A stretch of DNA of 64,000 nt, from assembly GCA_049603835.1 (NCBI GenBank), contig JBMYSZ010000006.1, positions 62,001-126,000 on the forward strand. The letters are read 5' to 3'. The stretch is from Mangrovicoccus sp049603835. GTDB taxonomy: Bacteria > Pseudomonadota > Alphaproteobacteria > Rhodobacterales > Rhodobacteraceae. The stretch's first letter is position 1. Every line of letters starts with the position of its first letter. The notes beneath the pieces are model-generated. The model did not search any database, was not told where the DNA came from, and saw nothing but the letters and a program-made list of their open reading frames with translations. The position numbers and the translations under genes are program-made. Below are positions 8,027 through 17,353 of this stretch, piece after piece.

Positions 8027-8047
8027 TGTGCTTCCTTAGCAAAAGAG

Positions 8048-8068
8048 GCCCCGGATCAAGTCCGGGGC
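8048..8068 (-). repeat. Intercistronic hairpin between ugpB and ugpA
   Basis: Perfect 8-bp stem GCCCCGGA / TCCGGGGC with a 5-base loop and no T-run. Such hairpins after a binding-protein gene usually protect the upstream mRNA, giving more binding protein than permease; that role is inferred. Confidence 0.6.
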
Positions 8069-8097
8069 GCGTCAGGTTTTGCGATCGGCCTTTGGGA

Positions 8098-9381
8098 TTA
8101 GCCGTCAGTGCGGTAGATTTCCAAGATGCGCTCGGCTTCTTTCTGGGCCTCTGCCAGAGCCTCTTCGGCGGATTTCTGACCGGTGATCGCGGCTTCCAGA
8201 GCGGAGTTGAAGATCTGGGTCACGCGCTGGTTTTCATAGGTGGACAGCTCTGCCACAGCGAATTCCAACTGATCGCGGGCCACAAGCGCCTGAGGGAAAT
8301 CCGCCGTATAGGCTTTCATCGTCTCGGTTTCCCAAGTCTCGGGGCGCGGCGCTACATAGCCTGTTGCGATGGTCCATTTCGCGGATTGCTCGGGCGCGGT
8401 GATCCATTTGATGAACTCAACCGAAGCTTTCAGCTCTTCGTCGGAAGACCCATTGAAGAGATAGAAATTGCCGCCACCGGTGGGGGCACCATAGCGCTCG
8501 CCCGCAGGCAGCATGGCTACACCGAACTCAAATGGCGCATTCTTGCGCACATTGGTCAGATTGCCGGTGGTGGTCCACATCATCGCGGTTTGACCCTCGA
8601 AAAAGGCTTTCGGGGTTGCGCCCCATTCGATCAGACCCGGCGCCATGATCTCATGCTCTTGGCTCAGCGAAATCATGAAGTCCAGAGCTTCCACAACTTT
8701 CGGGTCGTCGAAATTGGTCTGGTTGCCAGCGGCATTGGCCAGGATCGCGTCATTTTGGGTAGTGAAGCCCTGGAACAGCCAATAGGGGAAGCCCTGGCTT
8801 GGAATGCGCACACCCCATTGGGTGACATTGCCGCTATCATCGCGCTTGGTCAGGGCTTTGCCCATCTCGACCATTTCCGCCCAGCTGGTTGGCGGGGTGT
8901 TCGGGTCAAGGCTAGCCGCTTCGAAAGCTTCTTTGTTCCAATACAGCACCGGGGTGGAGCGCTGGAAGGGAATGCCCCAGGTTTTGCCGCCGGTTTGGCT
9001 GTTTTCCATGAATGCCGGGTAGAAACCGTCGATCCAAGCCTGGCCGTCTTCGCCCGCATAGTCATCAAACGGAACGATCAGATCTTCGTCCATCAAGGTG
9101 AACATATCCACCGACAGAGCCACGGAAAGCTGAGGCGCATCGCCACCACGAGCGGCAGTGATCACTTTGGCGATGGTGTCTTGGTAAGAGCCCGCATAGA
9201 TCGCCTCGATCGTCACATCGGCATTTTGCGCCATATACTCATTGGTTAGCTCTTCGATGGTCTGCGCCGCCGAGCCGCCAACGGCAACCGGGAAGTAGAA
9301 CTGCAGATCAACCGCCCAAGCCGGGGCGGTGGCAAGAATTGCGGTGGCGGTCAGGGCCGCGCGCAAAGTGGAAACGGACAT
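8098..9381 (-). CDS. ugpB: ABC substrate-binding protein, UgpB-like
   Basis: Periplasmic receptor of the importer, 427 residues, with a Sec signal peptide (MSVSTLRAALTATAILATAPAWA). The mature N-terminus LQFYFPVAVGG, the segment FQRSTPVLYWNKEAFEAASL and the following PPTSWAEM resemble E. coli UgpB, which binds sn-glycerol-3-phosphate and glycerophosphodiesters. It starts just after the ugpC stop and precedes ugpA. A PHO box before ugpC supports a phosphate-scavenging role. Related sugar-binding proteins share the fold, so the ligand is likely but not proven from sequence. Confidence 0.85.
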   Translation of the reverse strand: MSVSTLRAALTATAILATAPAWAVDLQFYFPVAVGGSAAQTIEELTNEYMAQNADVTIEAIYAGSYQDTIAKVITAARGGDAPQLSVALSVDMFTLMDEDLIVPFDDYAGEDGQAWIDGFYPAFMENSQTGGKTWGIPFQRSTPVLYWNKEAFEAASLDPNTPPTSWAEMVEMGKALTKRDDSGNVTQWGVRIPSQGFPYWLFQGFTTQNDAILANAAGNQTNFDDPKVVEALDFMISLSQEHEIMAPGLIEWGATPKAFFEGQTAMMWTTTGNLTNVRKNAPFEFGVAMLPAGERYGAPTGGGNFYLFNGSSDEELKASVEFIKWITAPEQSAKWTIATGYVAPRPETWETETMKAYTADFPQALVARDQLEFAVAELSTYENQRVTQIFNSALEAAITGQKSAEEALAEAQKEAERILEIYRTDG

Positions 9382-9382
9382 T

Positions 9383-10555
9383 TCAGGCTCTCCTATTGGG
9401 GTATTTATTGTGGCTGTGCAGGGTCAGCTCGCTCAGCTCTGTGCCGTTTGGATCCAGGAAAGGACCGAAATCGGCGGTGATATCGTCATTGCGCTGGCCG
9501 GTTGCGGCGTCGAAAATATGCAGAGCCTCGGGTTCAAAGCTGAAACCGACAAAAGCGCCGGGCTGCGCCTGAACCCGGCCTGAGACCCGGGCGGTCAGGG
9601 GCTCGCCTTCGATTTCGCAATGCAAAAGCGTGTCCGCCCCTAGGAATTCCGAGGAAAGCAGCTCTCCGCGCAAAGGGCCGCTTGGATCGGCATAAAGATC
9701 TTCGGGGCGCAGACCAAAACGCAGGCTGCGATGCGGCACCCCATGCAGGCTTTCGCCAAAGGCTTTGCCGCTGAGCAAATTCATCGGCGGCGTGCCAATA
9801 AACGACGCGGCAAAACTCGTGGCGGGATGGGCATAGATTTCATGCGGTGGAGCGATTTGCTCGATCTGCCCATCGCGCATCAGAACAACCTGATCGGCCA
9901 TGGTGATCGCCTCAACTTGGTCATGGGTCACATAGACCATGGTAAAGCCCAGTTGCTTTTGCAGCGCCCGCAGCTCGGCGCGCATCTCACCGCGGAGGCG
10001 CGCATCAAGGTTAGACAGGGGCTCATCCATCAAACAGACCGGACGGCGTGAAATAATCGCCCGCCCCAAGGCCACGCGCTGCTGTTGTCCACCCGACAAA
10101 GCGGCAGGTTTTTTGTGCAGATGATCCGTCAGTTCCAGCAAAGAGGCTGTCTCAAAAAGACGGCGATCCCGCTCCACCCGGCCGACCCGCTTCACCTTTA
10201 GGCCGAAGACGATATTTTCCGCTACGGTCAGATGCGGAAACAACGCATAAGACTGAAACACCATGGACAGATTGCGCTGATCCGAGGCGAGCCGCGACAC
10301 ATCCCGGCCATCAATTTGGATTGTGCCGCTATCGAGGCTCTCTAGCCCGGCAATCATCCTTAGGGTCGTGGATTTCCCGCAGCCCGAAGGCCCTAGCAGA
10401 ACCGTAAAGCTCCCGGCTGGGATATGCAGGTCGATGCCGTTAATAGCGGTTGTCTTGCCCCAGCTTTTCGTCACGCCAGTGAGCCGGATCGCTTGACCAG
10501 GGATCAATGGGCTTTCCGTGTCGGGCATGGGCGGGGTCTCGGGATAGGATGGCAA
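9383..10555 (-). CDS. ugpC: ABC ATPase, UgpC/MalK type
   Basis: ATPase of the importer, 390 residues. Walker A is GPSGCGKST, the Q-loop is FQSYALFPH, the signature is LSGGQQQRVALGRAI, Walker B is VCLMDEPLSNLD and the switch is THDQVEA. A C-terminal MalK-type OB domain follows (FGLRPEDLY...). It is the promoter-proximal gene; in many genomes ugpC is last, so the C-B-A-E order is slightly unusual. Translation may begin at 10555 (MPSYPETPPMPD) or nine codons later at 10528; the sequence does not decide. A PHO box lies 55-72 bases upstream. Confidence 0.88.
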   Translation of the reverse strand: MPSYPETPPMPDTESPLIPGQAIRLTGVTKSWGKTTAINGIDLHIPAGSFTVLLGPSGCGKSTTLRMIAGLESLDSGTIQIDGRDVSRLASDQRNLSMVFQSYALFPHLTVAENIVFGLKVKRVGRVERDRRLFETASLLELTDHLHKKPAALSGGQQQRVALGRAIISRRPVCLMDEPLSNLDARLRGEMRAELRALQKQLGFTMVYVTHDQVEAITMADQVVLMRDGQIEQIAPPHEIYAHPATSFAASFIGTPPMNLLSGKAFGESLHGVPHRSLRFGLRPEDLYADPSGPLRGELLSSEFLGADTLLHCEIEGEPLTARVSGRVQAQPGAFVGFSFEPEALHIFDAATGQRNDDITADFGPFLDPNGTELSELTLHSHNKYPNRRA

Positions 10556-10609
10556 ATAAAACGCATCCCTTTTGGTAGACCGCCCTCAAGACAGTTTTTT
10601 TTCGGCTCC

Positions 10610-10627
10610 GTGACGAATTTTTGACAG
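10610..10627 (-). promoter_or_regulatory. PHO box of the ugp operon
   Basis: Read on the minus strand, CTGTCAAAAATTCGTCAC matches 14 of 18 positions of the PhoB consensus CTGTCATAAAACTGTCAC, with correct 11-base spacing of the half-sites. It lies 55 bases upstream of ugpC. A further GACAG lies exactly 22 bases away, toward ugpC. PhoB activation under phosphate starvation is the expected effect. Confidence 0.7.
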
Positions 10628-10790
10628 CAGGGGCGATTCTTTCGACAGGCTGCGCCAGATGTCTAAGAATTTTCGCCTATTGGGCTGTTTTAGCGTATCG
10701 CGCGCAACGTGGATCACCTAACGCGGCCTGAAAAGTGGGATTTCAACGCGATAGGGGATAGATCGTCTTTCCGGTGGGGCGCGAAACGCC

Positions 10791-11633
10791 TTATCCCGCG
10801 CTTTGACGACGGGGATCGGCAGGATAGACGCCAAGAATATCCAGCTGCGAGGTAAAATAGCTTAGCTCATCCAAAGCGCGCTGCACGGCTGGGTCATCGG
10901 GATGGCCTTCGATATCGGCGAAAAACTGGGTCGCGGTGAAGGATCCGCCCAGCATATAGCTTTCCAGCTTGGTCATATTGACGCCATTCGTGGCAAAGCC
11001 GCCCATCGCTTTGTAAAGCGCGGCCGGGATATTGCGCACTTGGAACAGGAAAGAGGTCATCATCGTGCCAGAGCCCCGGCGGCTTAGATCCGGCTGGTGA
11101 TCCATGACAAAGAATCGGGTGGTGTTATTGCCGCTATCCTCGATATGGCGCGCAACCACATCAAGCCCATAGATTTCCCCTGCAAGTTCAGAGGCCAAGG
11201 CCGCTAAGCTCGGATCGCCGCGCTCGGCCACTTCGCGCGCAGATCCGGCTGTATCAGCGCCGGTGACACGATGAATCCCATGTTCCGCTAAGAATTTCTG
11301 GCATTGGCCTAGCAAAACTGTGTGGCTTTTGGCTTCGCGGATCTGATCCAAAGGCGTGCCAGGCACGGCCAGCAGGTTAATATGGACCCGCACAAAGGCC
11401 TCATCCACGATATGAAGCCCCGACCCCGGCAAGAGGCGATGGATATCAGCCACCCGGCCATAAGTGGTGTTTTCCACGGGAATCATTGCCAAATCCGCCT
11501 GGCCCTCGGACATGGCCAAAAACACATCTTCGAAGGTTCGGCAGGGAAGTGCCTCATAATCAGGCCGTGCGGCGCGGCAAGCCTGGTGAGAATAGGCCCC
11601 TGGTTCCCCTTGAAATGCGATGCGTTTGGTCAT
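10791..11633 (-). CDS. pheA: Prephenate dehydratase
   Basis: Converts prephenate to phenylpyruvate in phenylalanine synthesis (cytoplasm). The start is the ATG at 11633, giving MTKRIAFQGEPGAYSHQA, the usual N-terminus; upstream in-frame codons to 11789 run across the cytochrome promoter and are not credible. The catalytic region is visible as the N-terminal FQGEPGAYS, PVENTTYG and NNTTRFF motifs. A C-terminal ACT domain (TSFLFQVRNIPAALYKAMGG..., with ESYMLGG) is the phenylalanine sensor. The length of 280 residues is typical of the monofunctional enzyme without chorismate mutase. It is divergent from the cytochrome c gene. Confidence 0.95.
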   Translation of the reverse strand: MTKRIAFQGEPGAYSHQACRAARPDYEALPCRTFEDVFLAMSEGQADLAMIPVENTTYGRVADIHRLLPGSGLHIVDEAFVRVHINLLAVPGTPLDQIREAKSHTVLLGQCQKFLAEHGIHRVTGADTAGSAREVAERGDPSLAALASELAGEIYGLDVVARHIEDSGNNTTRFFVMDHQPDLSRRGSGTMMTSFLFQVRNIPAALYKAMGGFATNGVNMTKLESYMLGGSFTATQFFADIEGHPDDPAVQRALDELSYFTSQLDILGVYPADPRRQSAG

Positions 11634-11763
11634 GGGCTTTAGCGTCCGTTTAACTTTTGTGCTGCCAATTGTCTCTGGCGGGCGTTTGGTCGCGCCGTCT
11701 ACACCTTGAAGCCAGTGATGGGAAGCCGCTAGATACCGCCAACCAAACTCAGGGATCGCTGAA

Positions 11764-12282
11764 ATGTTTGATACAATGACGTTCACCAAGGTTGCGGGCG
11801 GCTTCTTCGGCGCCTTCCTGGTTTATCTTTTAGGCGGCTGGCTGGGCGAAGCGCTTTTTGCCACGGGTCATCACGGGTCTGATTATCATCAGGCTTATGT
11901 GATCGAAACCGATGACGGCGGCGCCGCGTCTGATGAGCCTGTGGAAGAAGTCGATTTCGCAACGCTGGTTGCCGAAGCAGACGCAGCCAAAGGTGAGAAA
12001 GTATTCGGTAAGTGTAAAGCTTGCCACAAGGTTGACGGAACAGATGGCACTGGCCCGCACCTTAATGGTGTTGTCGGTCGTGGGATCGGCTCTGTCGGTG
12101 GCTTCGGCTATTCCGATGTTCTGGCCGGGATGGCTGGCGACAGCTGGACTGCGGAAAATCTGAATGATTTTCTGACCAACCCGAAAGGCTATGCGCCTGG
12201 CACGAAAATGAGCTTTGCTGGTCTGAAGAAAATCGGCGATCGCGCGAATATCGTAGCTTACTTGCAAAGCACTGGCGGCTAA
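11764..12282 (+). CDS. cycM: Membrane-anchored cytochrome c (CycM/cy type)
   Basis: A 172-residue class I cytochrome c that carries electrons from the bc1 complex to terminal oxidases at the periplasmic face. The N-terminus (residues 8-32, FTKVAGGFFGAFLVYLLGGW) is an uncleaved membrane anchor. An acidic linker follows (about 45-70), then a haem domain with CKACH near residue 84 and the axial Met in GTKMSFAG. This layout matches cytochrome c552/cy of Rhodobacter and Paracoccus. The pheA/cytochrome divergent arrangement is common in the group. Confidence 0.92.
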   Translation: MFDTMTFTKVAGGFFGAFLVYLLGGWLGEALFATGHHGSDYHQAYVIETDDGGAASDEPVEEVDFATLVAEADAAKGEKVFGKCKACHKVDGTDGTGPHLNGVVGRGIGSVGGFGYSDVLAGMAGDSWTAENLNDFLTNPKGYAPGTKMSFAGLKKIGDRANIVAYLQSTGG

Positions 12283-12309
12283 GCCTGCTGCAAAAGCCAG
12301 TCTATGATC

Positions 12310-12337
12310 GGGCGCCTTTGGGCGCCCTTTTCGTTTT
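12310..12337 (+). terminator. Terminator after cytochrome c gene
   Basis: Seven-bp perfect stem GGGCGCC / GGCGCCC, 4-base loop, then TTTTCGTTTT. It may also serve the convergent sulfotransferase gene. Confidence 0.85.
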
Positions 12338-12349
12338 GCGCGCTTGGAT

Positions 12350-13909
12350 TTAGAGGGCCTCGCTGCGAAGCTGGTGGAATTTTTCCCAATCTGGGCTGGC
12401 TTCGCGATAAATCGGCTGCCTAACCTGATTGACTGAGGCTGTATGCATGGGCGCCGTGCTTTCATGTGGACTGTAACAGGCTGCTTCATCTTCCAGCCCC
12501 AGAAAACCCAGAAGGCCGCTGATTTCCGCCTGAGGCGATGCGATTAGATCCGCATGATCCAGAACATGGATCTGCTCGGGAAATTCATCCGCCCAGATCT
12601 GCATCACCTGCCGAACGGCTTTGATTTCCTGGGAAATTTGGCCCAGATCATAAGCCCAAAGATTGCCGTTGCCGAAATGGGTTTTATAGCAGGAAAACGC
12701 TACGGCCCGGTCATCGCGCTGCATCCAGATGGCTTTTGCCCTTGGGAAGGCGCGCAGCGCATAGCCCAGATAATAAGCGTTCAGCGGCATTTTGTCGGTG
12801 AAATAGGGGCTGCATTGCAGCGCGCTTGTGGCCGCGCAATACTGCTCTGCCAGCGCATTTTGCCCTTCTGGCTGGCTCAGTTGGTCGGTTTTGCGCAGTT
12901 TCGCGATGATTTCACTTAGCGCGGTCAGCTCGCCGCCGGGGCAAATCTGACTGTGATTGCCCAAAATCGCCTCGACCAAAGAGGTGCCAGAGCGCGGCAT
13001 TCCGACAATAAAGATCGGCGCTACGGTGGTATGAGAAGCCATTACACCAGTTCCGTGCGCGCCATCACTGTCGTCCAGTGCCGTGAATTCGTCGATGATC
13101 GCGGTCAGCTCCGCCCGGCGGCGGGTGAAATAGGCGGGGTCGATGCGGTGATGGGCTAGGCCATTAGCGGCATTCAGCGCGATAAAGCTTTCGGCATGTT
13201 TGCCCTGATCGCGCAAAGCCTTTGCGATGGAAAATTCAAACAGCGCCTTATCTGCATCCTCGCAGGCCTGAGCGCGCCGCTCTCGTAGTTGGTGCAAAAG
13301 CTCGGGCTCTTGGGTGAAATCCGTGTGCCGCGACAGGCCAAACCAGGCTTCGGCCAAAGCGGGATTGCTTAGGCTGGCTTGGCGGAAATGTCCGGCTGCC
13401 GCTGCGTTTTGGCCCAGGATTTCATGGCACCGCCCCGCAATATTCAGCGCCTCGGCAGTTTTTACACCTTGGTCAAAATAGGCCAGCGCGCCGCGATAAT
13501 CCTGCAAACGATAGCGGCAAAAGCCGGCGGTTGTCATGATTTGGGCCGTGATATCGGGCCTGTCCATCACCCCGGCCAGATGCTGCCAGGCTTTGTCCGT
13601 TTGGCCAAGGGTCAGATAAATTTGCGCCGCGATATCCGCCATATCCAGCAAATTTGGGCAACCTGCTAGAATCGCCTCGGCCAGTTGCGCCGCTTCACGC
13701 AGATCCCCTTGGGACAGCAATTGACTAAGGCGCTGCATGACCGGCGCCCCATATTGGCCCATCAGCTGGGCAATGGATTTGCCATAGGCTTTGCGTCCGG
13801 GATATTTGGATAAAAGCGCGGCCCAAGCCAGGATCGCCCCGGCCGGATCTGTTTTTGCCAGCCGCTTGATCCGCGCATTTTCAAAGCTTCCATTGGATTT
13901 CTGCGCCAT
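12350..13909 (-). CDS. TPR-repeat sulfotransferase
   Basis: A 519-residue protein with two parts. Residues about 1-260 are helical repeats of TPR type (for example YPGRKAYGKSIAQLMG, AEAILAGCPNLLDMA, YRGALAYFDQGVKTAEAL). Residues about 290-519 are a PAPS-dependent sulfotransferase domain opening with PIFIVGMPRSGTSLVE, the 5'-phosphosulfate loop. A later segment RDDRAVAFSCYKTHFG carries the region that contacts the 3'-phosphate. No signal peptide is seen, so it is cytoplasmic. Such fusions are common in marine alphaproteobacteria; the acceptor (sugar, lipid or exopolysaccharide) is unknown and no polysaccharide genes are adjacent. Confidence 0.88.
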   Translation of the reverse strand: MAQKSNGSFENARIKRLAKTDPAGAILAWAALLSKYPGRKAYGKSIAQLMGQYGAPVMQRLSQLLSQGDLREAAQLAEAILAGCPNLLDMADIAAQIYLTLGQTDKAWQHLAGVMDRPDITAQIMTTAGFCRYRLQDYRGALAYFDQGVKTAEALNIAGRCHEILGQNAAAAGHFRQASLSNPALAEAWFGLSRHTDFTQEPELLHQLRERRAQACEDADKALFEFSIAKALRDQGKHAESFIALNAANGLAHHRIDPAYFTRRRAELTAIIDEFTALDDSDGAHGTGVMASHTTVAPIFIVGMPRSGTSLVEAILGNHSQICPGGELTALSEIIAKLRKTDQLSQPEGQNALAEQYCAATSALQCSPYFTDKMPLNAYYLGYALRAFPRAKAIWMQRDDRAVAFSCYKTHFGNGNLWAYDLGQISQEIKAVRQVMQIWADEFPEQIHVLDHADLIASPQAEISGLLGFLGLEDEAACYSPHESTAPMHTASVNQVRQPIYREASPDWEKFHQLRSEAL

Positions 13910-13992
13910 GAGATCTCCCTCTCTTGGCGCTTGGCTAGAGGGCTCGCCTTAAAATTCCCCTCATTTTAGCAAAATCGCCCCTAATCTCGGGG

Positions 13993-15222
13993 CTATTTCT
14001 TGTTGACCCGTTCGGAGAGCTCCGCCGCGCTTTCTTTGCGCTCGCTATAGCGGTCCACCAGGTAATCCTTTTGGTCGCGGGTGAGCAGAGTGAATTTCAT
14101 CAGCTCTTCCATCACATCCACCATGCGGTCGTAATAGCTTGAGGGGATCATTCGGCCTTTTGCGTCGAATTCTAGGAAGGCTTTCGGCACGGAGGATTGG
14201 TTGGGGATGGTCAAAAGCCGCATCCAACGCCCCAAAATCCGCATTTGGTTGAGAGTGTTAAAGCTCTGCGACCCGCCAGAGACCTGCATAATGGCAAGTG
14301 TTTTGCCTTGGGTCGGGCGAACCGCGCCTAGCGACAGGGGGATCCAGTCGATCTGGGTTTTCATAATCCCGGTCATCGCGCCATGCCGCTCGGGCGAGCA
14401 CCAGACCATGCCATCACTCCAGGTCACAAGATCACGTAGCTCGGCGACTTTGGGATGGCTGGCATCCGCGTCATCGGGCAGGGGCAGGCCGGAAGGGTTA
14501 AAAGTCTTGGTCTGCGCCCCCAAGAGTTGCAGCACCCGCGCGGCCTCTTCGGTCAGGCGCCGGCTATAGGATTGCGGCCGCAAAGAACCGTATAGCAGCA
14601 GGATTTTCGGCGCCTCGCCAGAATGCTCCATCGGAAACAGTGCCTGGCTGTCTATCGCGGGCAGAAGATCGGGGACCAGCTGCGGCATATCGGTTTCGGG
14701 GGCGACCATATCACTCGCCGTCGCCGGTTTGCCCAGGCCGATATCCATCAAAGCTTTGCGCAGGGCCTCTGGATCATTCAGGATCTGCTGCGGCAGAGCC
14801 AAATAGGCGGCGATCCGGTCGCTCAGGGCCTCATACGTGGCGCGGAAGGCATCGGCCTTTGTCTGGTCGCTGCCTTCGGCGGCGGCTGGGTCGGCCAGAC
14901 CCCAATGGGCTTGGATCGGGGCACCGGGCCAGATCGGGCAGGTTTCCGAGGCCGCGCTATCGCAGACTGTGATCACAATATCGATGTCAGGCGCATCCGG
15001 GCCTGAGAATTCATCCCAGCTTTTGGAGCGGGCAAAGCTGGTGTCATAACCTTCTTGCTCTAGCAACGAGATGGCAAATGAGTTTGGCGTGCCGGTGGGG
15101 TTGGATCCGGCGGAAACAGCGCGAATGCGCCCTTGGCCCAGTCTGTTAAACAGCGCCTCGCCTAAAATTGAACGCGCGGAATTTCCGGCGCATAGTAGCA
15201 AAATGGTCAATGGGGCGGTCAT
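13993..15222 (-). CDS. Fused arsenate reductase (ArsC) - ArsH flavoprotein
   Basis: A single 409-residue frame joins two arsenic-resistance enzymes. Residues 1-145 are the low-molecular-weight-phosphatase type ArsC: catalytic P-loop LCAGNSARS with Cys11, and the redox pair Cys87 and Cys94 (CDSAASETC), spaced as in thioredoxin-linked arsenate reductases. Residues about 205-400 are ArsH, an NADPH:FMN reductase family that oxidises trivalent organoarsenicals: YGSLRPQSYSRRL flavin loop and WCSPERHGAMTGIMKTQIDW. The ATG at 15222 has GAGGA upstream; the 79 codons before it are not plausible protein. No arsR, acr3 or arsB lies nearby, so the gene is an orphan of the ars pathway. Confidence 0.9.
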   Translation of the reverse strand: MTAPLTILLLCAGNSARSILGEALFNRLGQGRIRAVSAGSNPTGTPNSFAISLLEQEGYDTSFARSKSWDEFSGPDAPDIDIVITVCDSAASETCPIWPGAPIQAHWGLADPAAAEGSDQTKADAFRATYEALSDRIAAYLALPQQILNDPEALRKALMDIGLGKPATASDMVAPETDMPQLVPDLLPAIDSQALFPMEHSGEAPKILLLYGSLRPQSYSRRLTEEAARVLQLLGAQTKTFNPSGLPLPDDADASHPKVAELRDLVTWSDGMVWCSPERHGAMTGIMKTQIDWIPLSLGAVRPTQGKTLAIMQVSGGSQSFNTLNQMRILGRWMRLLTIPNQSSVPKAFLEFDAKGRMIPSSYYDRMVDVMEELMKFTLLTRDQKDYLVDRYSERKESAAELSERVNKK

Positions 15223-15426
15223 AACTGGATCCTCATCACGGCATTTTGAGGCGACATAACGGCAATTTCGGCCAAGGAGAAGCGGTGCCAGGAATTTTAG
15301 CTGCGCTTGTTGTTCCCGCTCAAATCCTTTGGCAATGGCGCGATCCGGGCTTGCGCATTTGACGAGCCCAGACTTAGCTACAAATGGACAGCAAACCCCG
15401 AAATTCGCCACCAGCCGGAGACAGCG

Positions 15427-17346
15427 ATGACCTTTCTCACCGCAACTGCCCTGACCCAAACCCCAATTGTAGGATCGGGCACGCGATTACGGCGGCTGAG
15501 CCATTTGGGCCGATTGGGTCTTGTGGGCCTTTTGGCGACAGCGCCCGCTGCTTTGGCGGCCGAGGTGATCACCAGTCACGGATTTTCCAATTTTGGCGCG
15601 TTGAAATATGGCGCGGATATGGCGCATCTGGACTATGTGAACCCGGACGCTCCTACAGGCGGGGAAATCTCCGTCTGGTCCCAGGGCAATTTTGACAGTT
15701 TCAACCAATATGCCCGCGCGGGCGTTCCGGCTGCGCTGAACACGATCGGAACCGAAAGCCTGCTAGTATCGACCGATGATGATCCTTACGGGCTTTATTG
15801 CTTGCTTTGCGCCTCGCTCGACTATCCCGAGGATCTCTCATGGGTCACCTTCACCTTGCGCGATGATGTGACCTTCCAAGACGGCACCCCCATGACCGCC
15901 GAGGATGTGGCCTTTTCCCATAATCTATTCCTGACCCAAGGCATTATCGAATATCGCCGGATCGTGGAGAATTTCTTTGCGGATGTGGAAGTGCTGGGCC
16001 CGCATAAGATCAAATTCACCTTCCAGCCCGATAGCTCCATCCGCGACCGGATCGGTATTGCGGGCGGCACGCCGGTCTTTTCCAAAGCGTGGTTTGAGAA
16101 AACCGGCGCGCGGCTGGATGAGGGCACGAAAGAGCCCTTCATGTCCACTGGTGCCTATATGCTGGATAGTTTCGACTTTAACCGCCGGGTCGTTTATCGC
16201 CGCAATCCCGATTATTGGGGCTGGGAGCATCCGTTCAATATCGGCAAATATAATTTCGACACGATCCGGGTGGAATATTTCGCGGATACCTCTGCGGCCT
16301 TTGAGGGGTTCAAATCCGGCGATTACACTTTCCGCCTAGAGGATAAGGCGCAGAACTGGGCCGAGTCCTATAATTTCCCCAATATCACCAATGGTCATAT
16401 CACCCGCGAAGAAGTACCCGATGGGTCGGTGGGCTATCACCTGTCCTGGGTCTTTAATCTCGATAAGCCGAAATGGCAGGATAAGCGGGTGCGCCAAGCG
16501 ATTGGCATGATGTTCAACTTTGAATGGACCAATCGGACCTTATTCTATGGGCTCTACAAACAGCCCGCCTCTTTCTGGGCTGGTACGGATCTAGCGGCAA
16601 CCGGTGCGCCCAGCGAGGGGGAGCTAGCGATTTTGCAGCCTTTGGTCGAAGAGGGTCTGCTTGATGCCTCGATCCTGACCGATGAGGTTGTCACCCCCGT
16701 GGCCCATGATGCAGAGCGCAACCAGCCTTCGCGCCGGATTGTGCGCGCCGCTGCAAAGCTGCTGGATGAGGCAGGCTGGGTTGCGGGCGATGATGGGATC
16801 CGCCGTAAGGATGGCCAGCCGCTAGAACTGGTAACGATCCAGTTCAACCCAACCTATACGCGGATCGTGGAACCCTATCTGCGCAATCTGGAGCTTTTGG
16901 GTATTCAGGGTCGGCTAGAGCGGGTGGATACGGCGCAATATGTGCAGCGCCGCCGCGAAGGTGATTTCGACCTGGCCAATCAGGGCTTTCAGATGCCGTT
17001 TGAGCCCTCCCTTGGGCTGGCGCAATGGTTCGGGTCGCAAACAGCCGATAACAGCTCGCGCAATCTGATGCGGCTGCGGGATCCGGCGGCGGACCGGCTG
17101 ATAGAGGTGATCTTGCAAGCCGAGGATCTGGACAGCCTGAAAACCGGGGTCAAAGCCATGGACCGGGTGCTGCGCTCGATCCGTTTCGATATCCCGCTTT
17201 GGTATAACGACAAGACCTTTGTGGCGTATTATAACATGTATAAACATCCCGAGCAGTTGCCGCCTTTGGCTCTGGGCCAGTATGATTTCTGGTGGTACGA
17301 TGAAGACGCAGCCACAGAGCTGAAAGATGCGGGCGTGCTGAGGTAA
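15427..17346 (+). CDS. yejA: Peptide ABC transporter substrate-binding protein YejA
   Basis: Periplasmic SBP_bac_5 receptor, 639 residues, first gene of yejABEF, which imports oligopeptides (and microcin C in enterobacteria). The ATG at 15427 has GGAG upstream and gives an N-terminus with a basic stretch (TRLRRLSHLGRLG) then hydrophobic LVGLLATAPAALA before the cleavage site. Family features include HGFSNFGALKYG, the PTGGEISVWSQGNFDSFN segment, FTLRDDVTFQDGTPMTAEDV and the QAIGMMFNFEW region. The upstream frame to 15307 is rejected because it overlaps the divergent arsC promoter region. A tight operon with the next three genes is clear. Confidence 0.93.
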   Translation: MTFLTATALTQTPIVGSGTRLRRLSHLGRLGLVGLLATAPAALAAEVITSHGFSNFGALKYGADMAHLDYVNPDAPTGGEISVWSQGNFDSFNQYARAGVPAALNTIGTESLLVSTDDDPYGLYCLLCASLDYPEDLSWVTFTLRDDVTFQDGTPMTAEDVAFSHNLFLTQGIIEYRRIVENFFADVEVLGPHKIKFTFQPDSSIRDRIGIAGGTPVFSKAWFEKTGARLDEGTKEPFMSTGAYMLDSFDFNRRVVYRRNPDYWGWEHPFNIGKYNFDTIRVEYFADTSAAFEGFKSGDYTFRLEDKAQNWAESYNFPNITNGHITREEVPDGSVGYHLSWVFNLDKPKWQDKRVRQAIGMMFNFEWTNRTLFYGLYKQPASFWAGTDLAATGAPSEGELAILQPLVEEGLLDASILTDEVVTPVAHDAERNQPSRRIVRAAAKLLDEAGWVAGDDGIRRKDGQPLELVTIQFNPTYTRIVEPYLRNLELLGIQGRLERVDTAQYVQRRREGDFDLANQGFQMPFEPSLGLAQWFGSQTADNSSRNLMRLRDPAADRLIEVILQAEDLDSLKTGVKAMDRVLRSIRFDIPLWYNDKTFVAYYNMYKHPEQLPPLALGQYDFWWYDEDAATELKDAGVLR

Positions 17347-17353
17347 GCCATAA

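Noticed and set aside
8026..9249. 407-codon plus-strand frame opposite ugpB
   Set aside because: It lies antisense to a clear binding-protein gene and has no recognisable domain.
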